DNA of 64,000 bases from Oxyruncus cristatus (lineage: Eukaryota > Chordata > Aves > Passeriformes > Cotingidae): NCBI GenBank assembly GCA_013399855.1, contig VXAY01003150.1, positions 2,253,821-2,317,820 on the forward strand, in the 5' to 3' direction. The translations under genes and the position numbers were made by a program. Positions 1 through 11,640 of this stretch are shown here, one piece after another. The stretch's first letter is position 1; each line of letters opens with the position of its first letter. Below the pieces are notes generated by a model. That model saw only the letters and a list, made by a program, of their open reading frames with translations. It ran no database searches and had not been told where the DNA came from.

Positions 1-367
1 GACCCCATCTTAAAAATCTTCCAGAAGACTTCCAGAAACTTTCTTGGTCTAGAACTGAGTTTGGAGTTTGTGCAGGATTAAAAATCAATATTCACAACGG
101 GAAGCAGTAGCCATGAGTAACAGTGAGTGTCACCCCTTAATCCTCCTTCTGCCCTTCTTTGTGTTGTCTTTGCTCTTTCCTCAGTCTGAAGAAGAAACTA
201 GATCTCAAGGCCACTAAAAAGTAATTTTTTAAGACATTCTTCCCTCTGAAACCACCACTCTACTGAAAGGGCTGCTTTATGTAGCACCCCTGTTCTCTAA
301 TGTTCATAAAATGATAATGAAAAGAGCAGGGCATATCTGCTGAGTCAGCTTTATTATAAACCCAACT

Positions 368-390
368 GGGGGGGGCTGCAGAGGGGGGGG
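368..390 (+). repeat. Paired G8 runs
   Basis: Two runs of eight guanines (368-375 and 383-390) are separated by seven bases. Each run can supply more than one G-tract, so an intramolecular G-quadruplex on the plus strand is possible. This is a structural guess; no gene or promoter is seen beside it. Confidence 0.5.
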
Positions 391-648
391 AAGTAAAAAT
401 ACTCTGGTGTAGAGAGTTCATTGCAGAGTCAGTTCAATAAAACTTGCGCTTCCCAGTTCTGGCAACGCAGTTGGACATTTCAAAGGGCTTGATAAACAGC
501 AATAGCCTTGTCTCCCACACATTAAAGCTTCATCAACGACATTATATGAAAAGAAGAAAAACCTGGCAGCACAGTAAAGCAAAGGGTAAGGTGTTCCTTA
601 GATGGGTCAAGGTGCTCTGAGTTCCTCTTGCTTCACTGAAATAACAGC

Positions 649-662
649 TTTTTTTTTTTTTT
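649..662. repeat. Poly(T) run
   Basis: A homopolymer of about 14 T lies here. It could be a simple repeat or the A-tail of an old minus-strand retroposed copy, but no source sequence is recognisable next to it. Confidence 0.8.
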
Positions 663-3600
663 CTGGCAGCAGAACATCTGTAACCTCTGCCTGTGTCGAA
701 GCAGCACATCTGTTCACAGTTATGGGTCAGTACCATACGGGAAGCTTCGTTGTGCTGCGCTCGGAGATGCTGGATCATGGCTCGCAAAAAGCATTTCTAA
801 AACTTTAATTAGTGGAGGAACAGGAGGATAAAATGAATGCAAATCAGATCCATGAGAGTTAAAACCCCAAACAACTGCTTTCAACCTGATGAACATCTAG
901 ATAGGCAACAATCATAGGGGTTTTATTCAGTGCTGTATTTTTTTAAGTGATTTTAGTTAAAATTCTAAAAAATACCAAGGAGTAAAATTTTTATCAATAA
1001 TGCAGCAAAGCACATGATGAGCCTGGTGGGTTATCTGATCATAAGGAATTCATAACACAGCATATTTTCTGAAGTCATTCCTGTCCTGTCAGCCCACAGC
1101 TGTTGCAGTGTTTCCCTCTGTCAGGTAGTTTCTTGGAAATACTTCCAGTTTTAGAAGGCATAGCATACAGCACGCTGTTTGCAGTAACATTAAAATCAGT
1201 TTACTGTTGCTAGAGTTGCCCTGTAAAGAACACATTTATTTGTTTTCATTCTCTTACTTCTGAAAAAAATATTTTCAGAGGATTAAGGTGTATATTTTCA
1301 GTCCTAAAATATGTAGGCCTGTGCAGATGCAGCTTTCTAATTGTAGTATCTGCCCTGAATTCAGTTATTCCAAGTCTGCTTAAACTGGAAAGCAAAAATA
1401 TTTTGAAAGAATAGTAGCACTGAAACCTCCAGCCCTGTGGCATGAACAACACATTAGAAGGCAATTTAGCAAACTAAAATTTGAAACACCTTTGTGTTTC
1501 AGAACATCACCCAATTACTTCGTTCAAAACAATTAATGGACTTGTTTTGAGACATACTAACATTAGTACAAAGTAGACTAAGCTGACGTTTTCCCTTGGA
1601 TTGGTTCTGCTTCTTGATAATCTTAACTGTGAGGCTGACCTTGCTCTCCACCTTAAACCCACTTAATTTAGTCCAGTTTTATTGCCATGAGTTAGAATCA
1701 GCTCATAACACTGAAATTTGACTGTAGGATGCCCCACAACCCAGCTGCTGGAAGAATGGTGTTAGTCTCTCTCTAAAACAGGAAATTTCACTTCCATTTT
1801 CCTACTTCCTCGAAGCACAAGCACTTCAGCATTTAAATGTTCTAGCAGTGTCTATTTTGTGACCTCTGAATTCCACCACGAAGCCCTTGAAGGAAGGTCA
1901 CTGCTGTAGACAACAGCTTCTAACACACCAAAGGTTGTAATTGCTACCACAAATTAATCTGGTGACTGATCTTTTATTCTTAATTGATAATGGTGACTTG
2001 TAACAAGCCATGACATCGTATGCGTTTATTTGTGTGGCAAGAACGGCTTTATAACTTCAGGAAATAATGCATAAAATATGACTAGGACATAAAAATGTCT
2101 AATTTATTTACAGAAAGACACTTGGGATGTTTATAATGTACTCATCTCTGGCTTAATGCTCGTCTAATTGCAATTAATAAAATCCCTGCCCTTCCCAAAG
2201 TACAAAGGGCAATAATGTTCTTGCTGAGTAAGTTGTAGCTGAGCTCGTAGCTCCTGAGACTTAGGTAATGTACAGGGCAATTTTGTCTCTTTCTGTGTTG
2301 AGGGAATTTTGTCTGCTATGTCTGTCCAATCACATACTAAACACTAGAGAGTCACTACTCCTGCTCTGTTGCAAAAGCTTGAACTCATTTATATGAACTC
2401 ATTAATATGCACGATATTTATGCAGTTAGATGTGGAGAAATTATTCAAAGATTGTTGAACTGTACAACTCAGTCCTTATAACGTGCTTGAGTATCAGCAT
2501 TTTTTCCTGTGTAAAGTCCTGGATACCTTCAAAGTGCATAAAAAGAAAATTAACATCAGTAATCACACCGAGTCATCATGTAAAACAGGACAAAAACATT
2601 TGAAAATATTTAAGGATTTGTATTTTATTAATAAATACTAGCAGTTTAATACTTATAGGTATTTGAATAATAACAGTTTAAGGTTTCAATTGACAGTAAA
2701 TCTCTAAATGTGAGACCATGGGATGAGAGAGAAGAGCTCTCAGCATGGATCCTGCTGTGTTGCATGTATTCTGTTAGGTTTGTGAGTTTGATAAACAAAT
2801 TTTCAGAAAAGTGCCTTCAGACATCACTGTCTGAAGGTCTTAGTGCACAGACCAGCTGATGCTCTGTATGGATTACTGGCTTGCTGTGAACTGTGTGCTC
2901 CTGCATCTCAGTTTGATGGCCAGCATTGTTTAATATCTCACCTGCAGTGCAGACACCCTGGAGCATGTTGTTCTGCACACGTTGCTGCAGTCATGAGGGG
3001 TTCAGCAGTGAAGGCTGACCTTGTGCTTAGGCTGTGGGAAGAAGCAGATTAATCAGTCCACTTTTTTCAACTTTCCACAAACAAGCTAAGATACAGGGAG
3101 ACTTTTTGCAAATAGACACAACTGTATTTCTCTACTTCCCAATTTTTTTGAAGGTAACTACATTAAGACTACCCCAAGTACCACAGAAATAGAGCCTGTA
3201 TAAAAAAAATACTCTTTGCTGGGCATAGTCTGGAGAAAACAGCTGTGACAAGCATGGGGTTTAGAGGATGAGCAGAAACTCAGGCATAACAAATGTTATT
3301 GCAATTGCTCTTATGGCACCAAGGTCAGAAAGCTACACGAGAGGCAAAGGGGGCCTAGTTATAGAAGATAGGTCTCCTAGTTTTTGCTGTGCCCAAGTTG
3401 ATGGAGAAGATCCTGTCTGTGATCATAATAGAAATAGAGCCTGTTATCTGCATTAACAAGCTGAGGTCAGAATTAGCAAATATAAACTAGGAAAAATTGA
3501 TCAAAATATATTTGAAGGCTGTGGATCAGACTGAATGGGTTACCATAGCCTATGTAGTTATATTTCAAGGCTTCTTATAACAGCTTGAGTGCCTCTTAAA

Positions 3601-5594
3601 ATATGGTTTTGTCCTCAATGAGTAGCTATGCTGCCTGGCTGGAGATACCAAAATCTCAAAATACACTATGGGCTGCAATGGCTAAAAAAAAGAGTTGTTT
3701 CATTTATTTCTTCACAGTACTCAGAGCAGGTAAGTTTTCATGCTTGCTTTCATAGGAATCTGACCATGTAAGACATGTAGCAAGGTCCTTGTTAACCTCA
3801 GGTTTGCCTAATTACCAACCAGTGCAACAGCACAGATATTATATTGAGCAGAGTCATTCAGAAAATGTGTCAGAAAGTTTCATGTGCACCTGTATGCCTT
3901 GTATGTGGTTGATGCTGCATGATAAAATACACTGGAGAAACCTGTAAAGATTCCTTCTGTAAACATGGACAAGAGAATGGGAAAAGTGTTGAGAATAGTC
4001 AAAATGTGGAAGGCAATGATTTATATTGATGTTTAAGGATGGAGAGAAGCATGTGATTGTTTTATCAAACAGCAGGAGTTTTCCCAGAGAAACTTGGCTG
4101 TTTTTCTTGATAAGTGCACAGCTGACTAGTTGCTTTTCACTCTAGCAAATTGATAGCTCAGTTGTTGACTGATAGCTCAGTTTATTTCAGAAGTAGCCTT
4201 CTTGCTGCAGATGCAGCTGTGAATTCTAATCAACTGAAGCAATTAACTGCTATCTCCGTGGCTGCAGAGGAGCCAACTGGAGAACCAAATGTACTGAGAA
4301 CAGACTTTTGCAGATAACTGAGAAGAGCAAAATCATGCCTAACATTTACTCCCTATAACATTCCCCTAAGTTCCAATATTTAGTAACTGGATTTGTCACT
4401 GTATTACTTGATCAAGATTTCTATTTTCACTATATTTAATTTTACTTTTTTGGGCAATTGATAAGTGGGATTAAACAAGGAAAACCTTATACTGAGATTA
4501 GGTTAAATAAACCTGACTTCCACATTTTCAGTCTGGATACATGTAAGTATCCCATGTCCCAAGTGGACTTATAAAGTTTGTCTGCCACAGGCTTCAGTGA
4601 GAGCAATCTTGATACTAGGAAAAGGTAGAGTAGTTGGTGGCAAAGTGATGGAGTAGAGAAACGCGTGTTCTAAAACATTTGCTTTCCGTGAGAAGGGGAA
4701 CCAAGGATCTGACCACACACCACCACTCCATAGCCCCTGGCACCGGTTCAAAAGCATAGGACTGTTAACCCTGGTGTCCTGACCAGGTCCCATCTTGGTT
4801 AAATACAACTTGCCAGTATTGACTTCAGTTTTCCTTTCACCTGGTTATCATGGGGTTTTATTTCCTGTCCTAGGCTTTTAATTCATAGCCATACTGCTTT
4901 TCTTTTTGAAATGTGGCATAAAAGGGTGGCCAACTTTAAGATTCTTCACAGTTTGCTTTGTCCTGATGGCTGCACATCTTATGGGCCTCCTCTTGAGAAG
5001 GATCTGAAACCAATTCTCCAGACTATGCCACGTCATATAAAGCCCAAAGTCAGTATATCAAACCATAATAGTGTAAAAACTTTTCAGGGTTATATCTTAG
5101 TCATTTGGTGTTCAGATACAGAAGTTTTAGAATTTCACACATGGTAACTGCTGATACTGATAGTCATGTGAGTAAGACGAAGAGAAAAGCAGATGTAATT
5201 TTTCAGAAGCGATTAACTACTATATAAAAATAGTATCACTGAGGACAGTCAGTGGCTTATAATCTTTCACACACTATTTTTCACTTTAATATCTGTTGAA
5301 TTCTATTCTCACTGAATGGAAAAAAGTAGCACTTAAGTGAAAAAAATTACGATCAACTATTTAAGCAAATGATGATATAAAAAGTTTATCTTATATGAGG
5401 TTAATGCAATAGTATCCCTTCTTTTTTATATTTTGTATGAAGAAAAAGAATTTTCTATAAAAATCATATATTAAAAAGTCAGGTTTTATCAACATTGACC
5501 ATACCTCTTACAACTGCCACCCTTAAGTACAACAAAGATCCACGATAACTTTCACAACACTTGCTGTTACTCATATTTTGATTTTCATTATCTC

Positions 5595-5614
5595 ATTTGC
5601 ATGATGCATTTGCA
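5595..5614. promoter_or_regulatory. Paired octamer-like motifs (possible POU site)
   Basis: ATTTGCAT at 5,595-5,602 is followed five bases later by CATTTGCA at 5,607-5,614. ATTTGCAT is the classical POU-domain octamer. A GATA core follows at about 5,620. The pairing is visible in the sequence; a role as an enhancer is inference and the octamer also occurs by chance in AT-rich DNA. Confidence 0.25.
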
Positions 5615-6289
5615 AACTGATAAGAGAAGGGAATTGTGCCCACGTTTCAAGAACGGGGGCCTGCCTGGCCTCCAGCTGTTCCTGATCTTGAAAATTGCAA
5701 GGCTGTAAATCAGCAAATTAAGGTTTACCAGAATAGCTGAATTGTGCTGGCTCAGAATTGAACTAAAAGAGATTAAGGTTTGCTGACTATTTTAATCTGG
5801 CAGCGAAAGAAATGGCTATTGATGCTCATGTTTTTTAGTGTTCAGATAAAAATTTAGGAAATATTCAGATATGCTCAGGACAATATAAGAATATATACAA
5901 ATGCATTCACTGATATGCCTATGGGTAGTGTTACTTGCTGGTTTGCTAAAACTGCTCATCAAATACTTACTAGGCAATTTTTCCCTTTTTTCAGAACAGG
6001 GCAAAGATAAGGTTAATAGGGACATTTCTGCATTCTAAAAAAAAAATATCTTGACATGTAAAGTTAATCTTGCTTTTGGAACAGAGGTGAAGGAAATGAT
6101 TGTGATTTACCACTACCTTCTTGTGTGTAAAATGAAGCCCATGCTCTAGGCTACTAGAATATACCTCCTAATTGAAATCTAGTTTAGGGTTGCTTTAAAA
6201 CACATCTTTAGCTTCAAGAATTCAACTGAGTGTTTTTCTGGATCTCATATAGCTGTTCTCTTCTAAAGTACCCTAAATCTGAGCTTCTC

Positions 6290-6890
6290 TCAGTGGTGTG
6301 CAGTTCCCATTCCTGCCAGGGCACTGGAGGGCACTGGCGCTGCTCAGCCTCCCTGGGGCCTCTGGCCACACTCCCCCACCTTCTTGTCCATGAGCCTGGA
6401 GACCCATTCCAGCTCAGCCCAGAGCCATTCCCACGTGCCCGACTCCACTGTAGGAGTGTCTGTCTGCATTCTTGTCTGGCCCATGCCTGTGTCCAGCCAT
6501 GGATACCACTGCTCCATTCTCTGATGTGCAGAGTAGTTCTAGGCCTGCCCCTGGCCCTGCTCATGGCTTTGGCCTGCCCAGCCATCCCTGGGCTGTGTCT
6601 GACCCTGGTTACCAGCACCGAGCCTGAGCCTGGCAGTTGACTTGTGTTGGCTAAAACTCAGCCCTGCCCACGCCCGTGATCTTCCTTGGTGCTGTGGAGA
6701 TGTTCAGGCTGCCACCCCTGGCACTGCCCGCTGTGCTGTGCTCCGGGCAGCCCTGCCCTCACAGCTGCAGTGTTGCCCTCAGCTCCCCCCTCGGCACAGC
6801 AGCGGCTCCCACTGCTCCCTGCCCGCTGCCCTCAGCAAAGCAGTTCCTTTGTTTGCTTGCAGAACTCACACCTGGGTCACCCGGTAATTT
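6290..6890. other. GC-rich island of unknown origin
   Basis: About 600 bp is markedly richer in G and C than the AT-rich DNA on both sides, with sharp edges. On the plus strand it is rich in CCTG/CCCTG-type pyrimidine blocks and relatively poor in CpG, so it is not a typical CpG-island promoter. Open frames on both strands (134 codons minus, 136 codons plus) follow from the high GC content and resemble no protein I know. It could be a fragment of a GC-rich LTR or other avian repeat, or an old GC-rich insertion. No target-site duplication or terminal repeat was identified. Confidence 0.45.
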
Positions 6891-8879
6891 AAAATGTACT
6901 GTCTAATGACATGGTAAGGAAATTTGGGGTTTAAAAATTCATTCATTGTGGGCAAGAAGTTTAAACTCTAAATAAGCTGGAGACTTCTTGAGTCACTGAA
7001 TTCAGAATCCAGGAGTTGAAAGCAGCTGTATTTCATTCAGAGTAGTCCAGCGAAGATCTGGTCTCTTTTCTCGCATAGATGCTAAACTGCACAACTTCCT
7101 CTAATGTGCAATAATATCCATCCAAGCTTTTGTGTGAGACAAATTGCATGGTGTGGGTTACATAGAGGAAAGCAGACAGGACAGGGAAAGGCAAGCCTTT
7201 AAAGTCTGGCAAATTTAATCCTCATTTATCCAAAGTTAAATTAACTGCCTTTGGATCAGAACTACATTATTTGTAGATGTTCTTTCTCTGGTTTCAGCTT
7301 TTAATAATCAAGACAGCTTTCCAGGAGTTGACTAAGCCATGCATCCAGCTCTTCCACTTAATTCTGTTTGGAAAACTGATTCAGAATTCTAAAGCCAAAT
7401 TCATACTGGGTCAAGCTCTACTGATGGCAAGAAATTTCCACCGGTGCAAATTTGACCTAACTTTTGAGCCATCCCTTTATAGAAAGCTTTGTGTGTGCCA
7501 GCCCACTAGCAGGTGGGTCATATGGTCACTTATAACTACAAAAGCACTAATTATTTTAGACACATAGATGCTGGTAATGTTTATGATAAATTTTGTTTCC
7601 TACTTGCTGTGACTAATGTTTACCTCATTGTTTTTTCCAAAAAAATAAAAATCTCCCCTTCTGTGCCCTAAATCCATTATGTTTTATTTACTAGCCTGGC
7701 ACAGAAGAAATTTCAAGAGGGTAAAAATAATTTCAGGATAGCGAAATGCCACAGTGTTTTTTTTAATTCCATCCAACAAACAGAGAAGTATTTTAACTGC
7801 AAAATACTTGGTCAAGATGTACTGCTGTACCCAAATAAATTCCCTGTGTTTGCCAAGAAAAAAAACAACCCTGTAGAACAAAAGAAAGTTTGGAATGAAT
7901 AAAAAGTTCAATAGGAGTAGATAGTATCAGAACTGCTCTTTTACTTGAAAGGAACATGAAAAACCTTTTGGAGTGTTCCTATTAAAGTCTTAGAGGACAC
8001 CAGCTTCTCAGAAAAGCCCTCCTGCTTGTAATATGTGTGCATGGCCAGTGACTCCCATGCTGAAAGAGACCGAACATCTCATTTTTAACCCACAATCTTT
8101 CTGGTTTTTAGCATAATCAGGGATTTAAAAGTCTGTAGCAATGATCCAGTCAAGCACAATATTGTCAGTAACAGTGGTGAAAAGAACTCCTGCGCTTTCA
8201 ACTCCAGCAGTTTACTCCATGCCACAATCACTGGCCCCTCAGTTGTCATAGAGGTCACAGCCAGGCCATGAGTGGTGCCAAAGAACTGTGTTTAGGAATA
8301 AACACACACTATTCTGATTTTTAAAATTACTATTTCATCCACATCTGACTTGAACCTCTTCTCTCTAGCCAGCTGGATCCGGGGTATTACCTTTATTTCT
8401 TGCAGTTGACCAACTGCTAACAGATAAGTAAAAACTGTAACTCCGGATGTTCCCAGTTACAGATTCCCTTTTAATAAGGAAAAGCTCTTACATATTTTGA
8501 ATGGAATATAGACATCTGTTTTGACAGTATGGGTTAAGTGTTTTCATAGTAATTATTCTTGAAAAAGGAAAAACAGTTTGAAATGCTGCTCTAGGCTGAG
8601 TTCCAACTGGGATAATTACATGCTACTCTCTTTAATCCCCCTCCAACGTTGTCTTTTATGATGTTCCTTAGCTGCTGTCTTTAAACAATTGTTCACTGCT
8701 GCTCAACAGAAGCCCCTCTTCCTTTCAGAGGGGGATACACAGTTTTTGTACACCATTATGTCAGGCAAGGAGTCCTGTAGTTTCAAAATTGCTCCATTTT
8801 GATCTCTATACCTTCAGGCAGAGCACTGCTGATCCAGAGCAAATCCGACTCCAGCTCTTCACATATCAAATCTTAGCAC
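6891..8879. other. Noncoding stretch, nothing recognised
   Basis: Ordinary AT-rich sequence. A 96-codon plus-strand frame at 7,277-7,567 and a 75-codon minus-strand frame at 7,684-7,911 are present but have no recognisable domain and no convincing splice borders. Confidence 0.65.
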
Positions 8880-8922
8880 ACCTCAAGCTGGAAGGGACCC
8901 AGAAGGATCATCATACAACTGG
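8880..8922 (-). mobile_element. CR1 LINE fragment, heavily degraded
   Basis: The segment includes AGCTGGAAGGGACCCAGAAG followed by GATCATC, which resembles the reverse complement of the CR1 3' region (a TTGGACT..GATGATCCTTGTGGGTCCCTTCCA-type block). The match covers only about 40 bp and fades on both sides, so this is an old remnant with its 3' end to the left. CR1 is the dominant LINE of birds and other reptiles. Confidence 0.55.
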
Positions 8923-10144
8923 TGTAACTTCTATAAGCTGACTTTCCCTTCTTTTAAGGTGAGAGGAAGCTGAAGTAAACTCTTCGGCATTTATTGAAGC
9001 AATCCAGATATTTTATTCATTAGCTGTGGTGACTTTTTCTAAGCCAAAGACCTGTGAGTCTGCTTTCTGCCTCAATGTGCTGTCTAAGAAACAAGACAAA
9101 CTGCTGATAGCTCCCAGCACGGGTAATACAACATGATCAGAGAACTCATTTATTTCACCTTCTCAAAAATATCAGTGTCTCTCTAATCTTTGCTTAGTCA
9201 GGCCATGAATGAAAATTACTTTGAAATTTTGATGCACAAGGACTGCTTGAAAAATGAAGCATCTTTCTTTCACTGTGATTTAGCGCCCATATCAGTAAAT
9301 AGTCCTCCAGAAACTGTAATATCCTTGGCTCTGTGGCACCTCCCCTCTGTTTCACGGTTGAGATGAGAGTCTTGTAGCTATCTCAGAGTGGGAAAGGCTG
9401 TTTTGTTTCCTTCAGCCAAATCAGTAGCCTTGTTTTCAGAACAAAATGTCACTGATGGGAATAACAGTTCTTTTTGGTGAGAACTGAACTGGTTGGCAGT
9501 GTAACAGTTGTGATAAACGTCGCCTCTGTGGTTTGACTGAACCAAAACAACCTGGCATTTCCAAGAATTAAAATGCAAGCAATGAAGATTAGACTATATT
9601 TAAAAAATAAATCAAAAAGAAAAAGGAAAAAAATTGAATGCAGATAATTGAATTGCAGTTGGGGCAGGTCAGATTCACAGCATAAAACCTGGGCCACAGT
9701 CCCATGTGAATCTAAAAGGGATGAGATAGCGACTGATAAAGTGGGAAAAAGGGACACAGCCTTCTTCTTTGGAATTTTGACCCACTAATGTGGCATGGGC
9801 TCTGCCTCCATGTCTCTTCAGAAAGCTTAACTGCTTTACCATCTTTTTTCCCTTTCTATTTATTGGAGACAAGGCAGGAACAAAACAGACTTGAGAACTG
9901 TATTGCAAACGATGCGGTGAAATGTGGAGGGTTCGAGTTAGCAGAGTCTGCAGTGTTTACTTCCTTTGGCAGAGGGCAGTGGGATCAAAAGGAAAAAACA
10001 GCTTCCTCAATATTGTGCCTTTTCACTGTCTTCTGAACCCTCCATTGAACCTGCTGACACCTTGCAAGTGTGTGAAGCTCCTTCACAAACTGTGGCTGAT
10101 TACTGATTGTTATTGTCACAGTAATCAACATTATAAAATCCTAC
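8923..10144. other. Noncoding stretch, nothing recognised
   Basis: AT-rich DNA. Several overlapping minus-strand frames of 66-102 codons between 9,378 and 9,908 are in different registers and look like chance openings. Confidence 0.6.
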
Positions 10145-10349
10145 TTCATCTCTCTCTTCTTTCCATGGTAGTTTTGCTGGGATAAAGTTTCCCACAGACT
10201 GAACTGTAAAGATGGGGACATTGGTATACATCATTCCTGTTCCAGTGGCTCCCATGGAGCTACAGTGGTTTATATGTTGATTTACAGCCCAGTCCACTAA
10301 GGTGATAGACACTGAAGGATGCCACAGAATAATCCAGGATTCACAGGGG
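10145..10349 (-). CDS. Candidate internal coding exon, protein unidentified
   Basis: Read on the minus strand, a long uninterrupted pyrimidine-rich tract ending TTTTCTTAG at 10,350 gives a very good splice acceptor. The open frame then runs 68 codons to a GTAGGA donor just below 10,145. The 205-bp length is typical of a vertebrate internal exon. It would enter at phase 2 and leave at phase 0. The predicted peptide starts PCESWIILWHPSV, has a Gly/Met-rich middle (MGATGTGMMYTN) and ends KLPWKEERDE. I recognise no domain. The frame is open for 101 codons in total, so it continues past the donor. Chance openness plus a chance acceptor cannot be excluded; the donor is only moderate. Confidence 0.28.
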
Positions 10350-11516
10350 CTAAGAAAAGAGGAAAATGGGAAGGAACATGGAAGATGTGCTGTACCGTCT
10401 TTCAAGAGTAGTTAACTGAAGAATCACATATGGTACCATTGAGAAGGGAATTTAATATGCACCAAAATTGTTGCTGGAAGACCAGTGAAAAAGTTTAACC
10501 ACAGTAGTGGTCAAATTGGCAGGCTGTGTAAGGGAATGGAAATTTTCCAGAGAATGGGTTGTCAAAAGAGAGGAGAAAGTAGCAGGAGCTAGAAGACCCA
10601 TCCAGTTCCTAATATAAATGCCATAATAGAAAAACTATGAAAAAAAGACAAAATTACAGTACATGTAACAGAGAAAACCATCACAGTAATAGTGCTGTCA
10701 ATCAAATGAGTGTGTGATGACTGATTCAATAGCTGGAAAGTCACTGACATAATATAGTAGTAATAAAGCCTTTAGCAAATACTGGGAATTTCAGTTTGCT
10801 GCATTTTAATATAGTAGTCACATGTGTCATTTACTTGGGCTGTACTTCTACTTAATTTACTTCTACTTAACCCTCATAGAAGGTATCCAGAGAATGCAAA
10901 ATGAAATTTTTGTTAGCTCCAATCATAATGACTCATTTGTAAACAAGCATAAAAGCTTAGAGATATAAATACATCAGTGATAAAGTTCTTTGAGAGTGAT
11001 TCTTCGACCATTCTTGGTTTATGGAGCCTCACAGATCTAACTTTAAGGGGAATTATTTTAACAAAAAGCAAAGCCAGGGGAGTTTCACTCTCAGCACAAA
11101 GTAGCTTATATGAAAGGTATTATAATCTTCATTACAAAGCATGTACCTTCCCAGACATTGATAATGAATGTTGTGCATCCAGAAAATAAGAGTTAATATT
11201 GCTTTAAATTCATGGAGAGCTTCATGTGTTTGAAATCTGAGTAGATTTCCATGTTCAGACCAAAATTGGCATGTACACATCACCATTCACATGTATCTGC
11301 CTACACACACAACTGCCTAAAAAAATAAATTGCAATTTTGTAGGCTTCCAAAGATTTTGTAAGAGTAATTTTGATATGCAGGGCTGCTCAAATTATTTAT
11401 CTTTTTTCTTCAATTAAAAAAGTCATCAATACAGAACATATTTTCCATTGCAAGCTGGTTTGCTTTTTGACAAAATAAACTTGCAAAGGCCTATTTTGAT
11501 ATTTTCTAAACCCAAT

Positions 11517-11560
11517 GATCATTCTTTTTAGGATCATTCTTTTTAGGATCATTCTTTTAG
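11517..11560 (+). repeat. Tandem repeat, 15-bp unit x3
   Basis: Three adjacent copies of GATCATTCTTTTTAG lie at 11,517-11,531, 11,532-11,546 and 11,547-11,560, the last missing one T. Near-perfect copies suggest a recent replication-slippage event. Confidence 0.95.
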
Positions 11561-11576
11561 CTAAATAAAATTATCT

Positions 11577-11640
11577 AAAATCTGCATATAATCACTCAAA
11601 TTTATAGTTATATTTATAAAAATCTGCATATAATCACTCA
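11577..11640 (+). repeat. 22-bp direct repeat, 42-bp period
   Basis: A 22-base sequence beginning AAAATCTGCATATAATC occurs at 11,577-11,598 and again identically at 11,619-11,640. The 42-bp offset suggests a local tandem duplication. It lies only 17 bp from the triple 15-bp repeat, marking a small unstable patch. Confidence 0.95.

Larger units (their letters stand above)
1..6289. other. AT-rich noncoding stretch (intron or intergenic)
   Basis: No convincing exon, RNA gene or recognised transposon was found. Open frames are short, on both strands, and end without domain-like content. Local features include a T run at 649-662, two runs of eight G at 368-375 and 383-390, and paired octamer-like motifs near 5,595-5,614. 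The segment 2,100-2,230 contains several TAAT/ATTA cores and could be regulatory, but nothing in a single sequence proves this. Confidence 0.7.

Noticed and set aside
6230..6640. 136-codon plus-strand frame and 134-codon minus-strand frame over the same bases
   Set aside because: Both strands are open because the segment is GC-rich and stop-poor. Neither peptide resembles a known domain or has splice support.
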